A DNA stretch of 64,000 nt from Paraphysomonas bandaiensis (taxonomy: Eukaryota; Chrysophyceae): NCBI GenBank assembly GCA_965644295.1, contig CBFFRP010000067.1:62001-126000 (forward strand), in the 5' to 3' direction. This document shows, piece after piece, positions 57,224 to 64,000 of the stretch. Every line of letters starts with the position of its first letter. Position 1 is the first letter of the stretch. Under the pieces are notes generated by a model, which was given only the letters and a program-made list of their open reading frames with translations, made no database searches and was not told the DNA's origin. The translations under genes were made by a program, and so were the position numbers.

Positions 57224-58538
57224 ATGATAGCAACTTGTAAAAGTAATCAAGAATTGATGACAAGCATGTGGCATTCTCATCATAATTGTCGCCACTGTAA
57301 TAGTAGTGATATAATAACAGACAATTGTACAGGGGATGTTGTGTGTCGTGAATGTGGGACTGTATTAGGAGATAGATTACTTAGTAGTGAAGCAGAATGG
57401 AGAGATTATCGTAATGATGATAGAGGGAACTCAGAGAGTGCAGCACGAGCATCTATGAGTACTGCAGATGATGATGATCAAACGACTGTATTTGTTGGGG
57501 GGGATAAGTCACAGTGTGAGAAATTAAATAGAATACAGTTATCAACAAGTTCGAAGAAGGAAATGCGTATAGCGGAACGACTTGGTGAAGTAGCGGAGTT
57601 ATGTTTTAAACTTAGTTTACCCGATGTCATCACGGTAAGTTGGTGATGTGAATAATCATAGTGTCCTTCTAACTCGTGTACACAATGGACGTCAAAAGAT
57701 TGGTTGATGAGTAAGTATTTGATCCGCGTTCTTGCACAGAGAGATGGTATTCCCCTGCACACGTTATATATATAACGTGGGGTCTACTTTCAATTTGGAA
57801 CGTGAGATATGATAATGCTGAAAACGCGATTTCAAATTAACAGTATGTATGTCATGTAGGATTGTTCGTTATGTTTTCCTATATCTTTGCTGTTAGGTTA
57901 ATTGTTGTACTAATACTGTATTTGTGTAACAGAGCGCCGCGAAGAAAGTATACCGGTCGGGACATAGTGCTGGAATTAATCGTCTCTGCTCCGGGGATGT
58001 TCTCGTAGCAGCGTCCGTGTATCAAGCATGCACTCTAACAGGTTGCCCTCGTGGTGTCGCTGAGCTTGCTTCCGTGTCTGGTGTTTCTACTAAGAATGTA
58101 CTTAAGATATGTAAGGCTCTGAATAAGTGCACCGACGGAGAGAACTCAGGAGATGATAGAGAGGAGCTGGAAGTTGCGAGAGTGAACCCGGAAAGTCTAG
58201 TCGCCCGAATGGCGTCGTTATTACATCTGCCTCAGACACTTGTGAATGTATGTCGAAATGCCTGTTCAAAAGTTACAGAGTGCGGTTTGACGACTGGAAC
58301 GCATCCTCAATCTGTTGCAGCTGGTGTAGTAGTATTAGTAATGGTTTGTGCCCGCATGGATGTCAACCTTCAGTTAGTTTCTAAGGTATCGTTTTGTCGG
58401 ATACAGGCTATAGAAAAAATGTTTATAGTACTTCGACAGCACTGTCTGATCATACTTCCGAAAGATTTAGTGCGTTCTGCTGGCGGAGCGAGTAACATTC
58501 CACTCAATTTCAAAATGCTCGGCTCTTCAGCATTATAA
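57224..58538 (+). CDS. TFIIB: Transcription initiation factor IIB
   Basis: Two exons (57224-57634 and 57933-58538) give 338 aa. TFIIB bridges TBP and RNA polymerase II at the promoter. The zinc ribbon is CRHCNSSDI...CREC near residues 22-46, followed by a B-reader/linker with DRLLSSEAEW. Two cyclin folds follow: first SAAKKVYRSGH...ASVYQACTLTGCPR, second about residues 230-330. The sequence is divergent; homologous BRF1 (Pol III) is the alternative, but there is no long C-terminal extension. The start could also be ATG 57257 or 57266. At 298 nt the intron is among the longest here and no exon fits within it. Confidence 0.85.
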
Positions 58539-59287
58539 TTGTTATCTTATATGTATCATAACAGAATACGTCATTTCCGTACTTATTACCCGTGTATAAG
58601 CATAATAATATACTATTTACTTTTGGAAATTGGATAGCTCTTCTAGCACATTCTGTTTTAGATTATAGCCGTTACTCTTAAATGGTTCTTGGCGTGTGGG
58701 TGTACACTCATTATCCAGTCAGTAACTAACTGCTAACTGACATGTACCCTTATAGTTAAATTACAAAACTTAGTAAATGCATCACTCAATTCTGGTAATT
58801 CTTACTAAGTTGATATTTTAATGAGCAGTGCTTCAGTCGATTACTAATTCTAAATAAACGCGGAGGCGGGAAAAAGAGGCAAGCCCTTTTTTTAACCCCA
58901 AACCCCATTTCATATTTCATTGGGGCTTTCTCTTCGAGAATTTTTCTAAGTTAGGGATATATTTCATAATTGATCCGCAATCCGCATATGTAATTTGACT
59001 ACATTATTCGTCATAACGGGAATAATTCAAAAGAGTGTTGCAGTTTTGTAGCAAGGGGATTCATGTGATACCTGTTTTCAACTACAAATTCGAAATCTTA
59101 AATGCAGCTTCCACTTGCTTACAACTTACAAAGCAGCAAAACTTAGGAGGGGACATTCAGGCTTCATATAACTCATTTCTACACGTTACAACCGATTATG
59201 TCTTTAAAAAATCACAACAGAAAACGTACAATCCTTTTTTTTGTGTATATCTCAACCATATATTATACTATCACAATGAACATGTTT
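58539..59287. other. Intergenic region
   Basis: Convergent ends; a homopolymer-rich patch at 58860-58910 (GGCGGG, A- and T-runs) is the only oddity. Confidence 0.5.
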
Positions 59288-60295
59288 TTAATTTGTAGAG
59301 CTATCTAATTCACTGCGAGGAATGAAAAGCAATATATGTACACCCACAGCACACCTGGAGTCGCAGTTCCGTCTAACACCTGTGACTTCTGGTAAAACTA
59401 TTTCCTGTCATAGAAGATGAAAACAAACACAAGAAAGAGTAGAATATCTAAACCTGTATGGTATAACTCAATTCTAATTTCTGTAAAAATTCTTTCTCCC
59501 TCCTACATATAAAAATTTACTTCATTTCATAAATAATAAATCATACTTACTCGTCATGTCTTCTTTTATAAGTTACTATCATCCGCTTGAATTCTAGTTG
59601 GCTAAGAACCACCTCCAAGCTTTCATAACATGAAGGATCATATAAAATATCACTCCCGAGTACAGTATCAATGACAATGCTCTGCCCTCCGAAAGCAGGA
59701 TTCAGTGCGGCCTTCAGGTTTCTAGAAGTCCTATTGTAACACTCACAGTAAACCAACAAGGAGGGGAGGTAGCTAATTAATACGTACCAATTATATAAAA
59801 TAAATTGACAATCCTCCTTCTTTCGACCTATGGAAGCTATGTTTTCATTCATAACGTCAAATTCAATATAATCGGTGAGCACCACTTTTTTCGCCCCTAA
59901 AATCGACGCTACAATTCCACACACCTATTTCATGTTAATGTCTACACTATATATCCGTCATCTACTTACACCAGTACCGCACCCTATATCCAAACATGTT
60001 TGACCGGATATGTAGTCATCACTGCAAGTATTGATGAGGTCAACCATTAATAAACCCTAATGATATAGTTACATGTATAGATGAACACCTATAGATTACT
60101 TACACAGTCCCATACAACAGCCCCTAATTCATTATTAATATCTTGTGCTATAGTTAATGTATGATGATCTCTACAGTAGATATCAATAGATGGGGCCGAT
60201 GCTCTGATATAAGAAACACCCGTCTTACTACCATATGCAGGAGGGGGTTCATCAAATATATCTGGCCATGATCTATAAGATAGAGTGGATGTCAT
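59288..60295 (-). CDS. METTL21-type protein-lysine methyltransferase
   Basis: Six exons on the minus strand: 60295-60104, 60056-59970, 59924-59788, 59730-59551, 59502-59454 and 59404-59288, giving 253 aa. It belongs to methyltransferase family 16 (seven-beta-strand). SAM-binding motif I is CLDIGCGTGV, completed across an intron, then VVLTDY. The NW..SDILY signature is present: NWTS is formed across intron 3, with VLGSDILYDPS. The C-terminal YKRRHDE...FLQKL matches the family. Such enzymes methylate chaperones, eEF1A or similar substrates; the target here is unknown. Confidence 0.9.
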
Positions 60296-60942
60296 GGTAG
60301 ATTATGTTAGAAGCACCTTAACCCACTCAGGCACTTCTCATACATTATGCATGTCCACTGCATCATACTGCTGCTCTGTGTACAATAAAAACGCTGAATA
60401 CTTATAGTTTTTACCTATTTTAAGTAGTGTATTGAATATTTTCTGAAATATTGGGTTAAAATCAGAGGTTTTCCTGCTTATACATGTATTCATGCTAGAA
60501 AATGCATTTTTTTTCGTAATTATTTCGATTTTAGATATGATGCAATTTTGATGACTTCAGAATACCATAAATACTCTGGAATACAATTCTAGAATTCAGT
60601 TTCTATAAGTACGTGCGTACCGGTTAGCACAACATATGCTTTCGTCAGCACATCTGTATTCCATTCATTCTACGGCTCCAATAGTACCTTTATACCATAT
60701 GTAGAATATCCCATTATTTCGCTTTTATGAACATAAAAACTGATGTTTTTTAGTTTTTTAATATTATAATATGTCAATATTCGTTAGAATATGTTCCAAT
60801 CAACATACAGGATTATCACCATCAAGATGTTGTTCCATACCATCATTACATGCATGTATATTAAGAACTCTCACTCTCATCTACATTATATAGAATACAT
60901 ATACATATACATTGATATCCTTCATAAAATTAGTATATCAAT
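60296..60942. other. Divergent promoter region
   Basis: AT-rich 650 bp between METTL21-like and CDO genes. No gene seen. Confidence 0.5.
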
Positions 60943-62061
60943 ATGAAAGATAATGATGAACAACCATGTAAACGAGCTAGACATCTTTGTTCATTAGGAA
61001 CAGGGGAGGTTGTTCATGTCTTATCATATAAAGCACTACCTGATAAAATAGATGCATTTGAAATTATTGTACAAGGACTTGCACGATGTGTGTATTGTAT
61101 GGAAGCATCAGGTAACACTCTATACTCTTATCACTTATAATCAGATATATATGGTAATATAATGTATACAGTTACTGATGTACGTGTATGTCATCCCTGC
61201 TGTGGAGAGGTCGTGTTTGTGTTTACATTTATTTCGAAAGACGCACTTGAAAAGTTTAGAAAAGGCCCACAAGCTGAATTTGAGAGATCTCTACATGGAA
61301 TAGTAACTCCAGATGCCCCTGCGTCTCCTACCTTCTCAGCCACTGGCACACTCATGCCAGCAGCACACACCCTCTCTTCTCTTGTTGAGTTCCTAAAGGC
61401 GAATATCAAAGGCTCCAACCACAGTGCACATAACGTTCGTATGGTATCCCGAGAACTTGAGAAATGGTTTCCTCGTCCCTCCGAGTATCAGCGATACATT
61501 CAGTTAGACCAGTGTGATGCTACGAAATACACTCGCAATTTGATATATGGTAATGAACACTTCGACTGTATTCTAATGTGTTGGCCCCCTGGTTCTCAAT
61601 CGACTATACACGATCACGATGTATCCTCCTGTTGGGTAGCTGTCGTTGAGGGAACGGTATATGAAGTGCAGTATGCCCTTCCAAGGCTCGACAAAAAGTT
61701 TATCGAAATGGAACAGCGAGACCCTGCCACTGCGGTGGGTAACTGTGGCAAACTCAAGGTGATCAATGTTGCATGTCTAGACACAGGCGGGGTCACGGGA
61801 ACATATGCTAACAACGAAATTGGAATTCACAGGGTTGAAAACCGTTCTGACAAACTGGCTTGCACTCTGCATGTCTATGCCCCCCCCCTACGGAAGATGA
61901 AAATATTCGACGAGAATGGGTGTGTAAAGGTTTGCATTGCTGAGAATCGTCCGGCATGCAGCGGAGGATCCTGCAAGGATCAGTGGGTTATGCCATGCGA
62001 AGGTATATTTGATGTGGAAGCCTGGAATAAAGTCCTTCAGGAGACGGAGTCCGAAGCTTAA
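60943..62061 (+). CDS. CDO1: Cysteine dioxygenase with N-terminal ABM-like domain
   Basis: Two exons (60943-61111 and 61172-62061) give 352 aa. The C-terminal 240 residues are cysteine dioxygenase, which oxidises cysteine to cysteine sulfinate. The three iron-binding histidines are in STIHDHD (two) and IGIHRVEN (one). Before it, residues about 22-105 form an ABM-like dimeric alpha-beta barrel: VVHVLSYKALPDKIDAF, then GEVVFVFTFISKDALEKF. The intron falls inside this domain, so it belongs to the same transcript. ABM domains occur in small monooxygenases and sensors; joining one to CDO is unusual. The CDO length itself is normal. Works upstream of sulfite oxidase in sulfur catabolism. Confidence 0.9.
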
Positions 62062-62445
62062 CTTTCGCGTGTGTTCATTTATGCTGTATGCATTGAATCC
62101 TTTAAGTATTTGTCATCCTACAACTGCATGTAGAATGTGACTTCGAGTTAGAATTATGATTTTTACAATTACGGAGTATAATAAATGAATGGATGTTGTC
62201 GCACTTGTATATTCGCAGTAGGCTACGACCGTCACCTACTTCAGGAATCAATAATATTAGCCGCTATTTTAAATGTGGTTGAGTCTCTCAGTATTACTCA
62301 GTAAGACATGACAAGAATAGTGGAATACAGATTGTGGTCATCTCGGAACATGGGTAGTTAAAGTCAGGGCCTGGTAACCGTTATTGGTAATGGCCATTAT
62401 AATTGCCTGGGACTGGGCACGTTAATGGGCCATAAATAGTTACCA
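62062..62445. other. Intergenic region
   Basis: CDO 3' flank up to the second LTR; no feature. Confidence 0.5.
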
Positions 62446-62711
62446 TATTAGGATTCAGCTTAATACATGATTGTATCTGTGAGTTATAATGTTCAATGAA
62501 ATACACCATGAACTGAATTAGAGAGAGTATCTGTCGAAGATACGTGATCGTCATCATAACGTCGTCATTATCAGTTACACTTCTAACTATTCCGTTGTGC
62601 ATGATAGTACGTTCTATATTGTTATTCATAATTTTTCACTCTATCGTGTTCATTACTTACACTCTAATAATCACAACATTGTTTTACTATTATAAAGATC
62701 AATTCTTTATT
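62446..62711 (+). repeat. 5' LTR of copia element 2
   Basis: 266 bp, beginning TATTAGGATT and ending CTTTATT; similar to the solo LTR at 3645-3884. Confidence 0.85.
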
Positions 62712-62724
62712 TGGTAGCGAGATG
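62712..62724 (+). other. Primer-binding site of copia element 2
   Basis: TGGTAGCGAGATG directly follows the LTR; its first eight bases match the start of the initiator-Met tRNA site used by yeast Ty1. It overlaps the gag ATG at 62722. Confidence 0.6.
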
Positions 62725-64000
62725 TCAGTTAAAGTTACAAGTTACGACTCAACCGACTCGGATTCGACAACCGACAAGCGAAAGGACTCAATGCCAAAAT
62801 TCGATGCGAAGAACTTCTCCAGGTGGCAGAAGAAGTGCCGTGCATGGTTCTATCGCAAGCCTAAGATCGTTTATACTCTACAGAACGATCACCCAATTGA
62901 GCCTGAAGCAGGAGAAAACTCAGATGACGAGGACTACCAGTATCGACTCGAACAGTATCAGGATGCAAAACGATATTATGATGAAGGTAATAACTACCTA
63001 TGGTCAGTCATTGCAAGCTCTATCATTGGTCAGAATGAAGAGGCTGAAGGGATTTTGGAGAACGTCCCCGATGGAGACGGTAAAACCGCCTGGACGGACT
63101 TGCTCAACCACTTCAAAGAAAAAACGACTAACGACGTCATCACTGATCTGATTGGCCAGTTTCAGAGCATAAAAATCAAAAAAGGTCAGTCGATAATCAA
63201 CTTTCTTGACGCTGTCGAAAAGCTCCGAAACAAGCTGATTAATTATGGTCATCGGATAAGTGACCAAGATCTCATATCACGCATTCGACAAGGCCTGGTA
63301 TCCAAAGAAAATATGACGTATCGTGAACTGGCGATCAACCTGCAGATGCACCCTATCGATGACTACAAAACACTCATACGCAGACTACGCGGATTAGGAA
63401 GCTCGTCTGTCGGAATGCTCTTGTCAAGCAACGAAGAAACAAAAACCGACAGTATTCAGCTTGCAGCCTCAAAACCCCCATTTTTCAAAAGTAAAGTGAA
63501 TTCCAAGCGCAAAAAGGGGACATCTTTCAGAAACCGTTCCAATAAACCGAAACATGACAAGAGAGCTGACAAGGACATTAAGTGTTTCCGATGCGATGGA
63601 AAAGGACACATCGCTTCAGAATGCAAACACTCATGGGAAAGAATCCAACAGATGAAGAATTCCTCTGGAAACAAATCAACCAGTAGGAAATTCAAAAAAG
63701 TTAGATTCCAGACCCACCAGAGCACTGAAAACGACGACTCCGACCAGTTTGCAGATTATGAAGACAGTGGTCCATTACAACAGAAAGGACGAGACTTCGG
63801 AGGAGTCGGATATCCAACAAACGACGAAACGAACTTCGTTTTTGATCAAGAAGCCGGAATGGGGACCCTTGATTCTGGCTGCACAGTCTCCATCACACCT
63901 GAAGCCGGATACATCACCAATTATGAGGAATGCCTCACCGACATTCAAACAGCTAAGTCAGGATCAACTATGACCTCTTCAGGACATGGAAGACTTGGTA
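62722..64000 (+). CDS. Copia Gag and protease start, partial
   Basis: The frame starts at ATG 62722, inside or beside the primer-binding site, and stays open for 426 codons to the edge. It shows the copia Gag core (FSRWQKKCRAWFY; TAWTDLLNHF), a basic segment, one CCHC knuckle CFRCDGKGHIASEC near residue 290, and the aspartic protease motif LDSGCT near residue 388. Pol would follow beyond the window. No stop or frameshift interrupts the visible part, so the copy may be intact. Confidence 0.9.
   Translation, partial: MSVKVTSYDSTDSDSTTDKRKDSMPKFDAKNFSRWQKKCRAWFYRKPKIVYTLQNDHPIEPEAGENSDDEDYQYRLEQYQDAKRYYDEGNNYLWSVIASSIIGQNEEAEGILENVPDGDGKTAWTDLLNHFKEKTTNDVITDLIGQFQSIKIKKGQSIINFLDAVEKLRNKLINYGHRISDQDLISRIRQGLVSKENMTYRELAINLQMHPIDDYKTLIRRLRGLGSSSVGMLLSSNEETKTDSIQLAASKPPFFKSKVNSKRKKGTSFRNRSNKPKHDKRADKDIKCFRCDGKGHIASECKHSWERIQQMKNSSGNKSTSRKFKKVRFQTHQSTENDDSDQFADYEDSGPLQQKGRDFGGVGYPTNDETNFVFDQEAGMGTLDSGCTVSITPEAGYITNYEECLTDIQTAKSGSTMTSSGHGRLG

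Larger units (their letters stand above)
62446..64000 (+). mobile_element. Second Ty1/copia element, 5' part, runs off the right edge
   Basis: It comprises the 5' LTR (62446-62711), a primer-binding site beginning TGGTAGCG at 62712, and an open gag frame through to the window end. It is a different family from the element at 4010 (unrelated LTR sequence), though both LTRs begin TATT. Confidence 0.9.

Noticed and set aside
1-64000. tRNA, rRNA and CRISPR features
   Set aside because: I looked for tRNA T-loop motifs with matching acceptor stems, rRNA-like blocks and regularly spaced repeats and found none I could support by eye. A covariance-model scan would be decisive.

Overview
This window comes from the nuclear genome of a microbial eukaryote. 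The genes carry GT-AG spliceosomal introns, nearly all 42-75 nt long (a few reach 106-300 nt), and the proteins have mitochondrial and ER targeting signals, including an HDEL retention signal on calreticulin. Ty1/copia and pogo-type transposons are present. TAA, TAG and TGA are all used as stops, so the code is standard. The mix of genes (MLO-family protein, CML21/22-like calcium sensor, sedoheptulose-bisphosphatase, cyanophycinase-like peptidase, METTL21, SPTLC2) suggests a protist such as a stramenopile or another SAR or algal-type lineage. I cannot name the organism from sequence alone. Genes are densely packed on both strands, each with its own promoter; no operon is implied, and the AT-rich gaps show little.

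Layout. 1-645: 5' part of an unknown gene running off the left edge. 1263-3224: ribosome-biogenesis GTPase NOG1. 3645-3884: a solo LTR. 4010-9188: a complete, apparently recent Ty1/copia element. 9958-10638: CCCH zinc fingers fused to a hydrophobic domain. 11106-12611: secreted cyanophycinase-like peptidase. 13389-14402: SLC35B1-type nucleotide-sugar transporter. 14955-20899: 19-exon DHX57-like RNA helicase. 21492-23861: membrane-anchored C69 dipeptidase. 24331-25910: decayed pogo-like transposon inside a TACA microsatellite. 28251-31420: MLO protein with C-terminal EF-hands. 31950-33751: glycerol kinase. 34898-36212: ABHD1/3-type hydrolase. 36823-37754: myristoylated EF-hand protein. 38507-39550: SBPase. 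40283-42274: splicing factor BUD13, separated from SPTLC2 (43529-45034) by a 985-bp GTAT array. 46855-48725: ABCG half-transporter. 49269-50508: calreticulin. 50987-52471: sulfite oxidase. 52922-55266: NOA1/YqeH-type GTPase. 56089-56736: COPI-associated/TVP15-like membrane protein. 57224-58538: TFIIB. 59288-60295: METTL21-type methyltransferase. 60943-62061: cysteine dioxygenase with an added N-terminal ABM domain. 62446-64000: 5' part of a second copia family, whose LTR is the source of the solo LTR at 3645.

Functional links are loose: sulfur metabolism (CDO, sulfite oxidase), ER and secretory functions (calreticulin, SLC35B1, SPTLC2, TVP15-like) and RNA biology (NOG1, DHX57, BUD13, TFIIB). 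Splice models below were built by hand from reading frame plus family homology. Each complete multi-exon model gives an exon total divisible by three. The least conventional points are the MLO-EF-hand protein with a possible 22-nt intron, the ABM-CDO fusion, the CCCH-membrane protein, the secreted cyanophycinase homologue, and copia LTRs with TATT ends instead of TG...CA.
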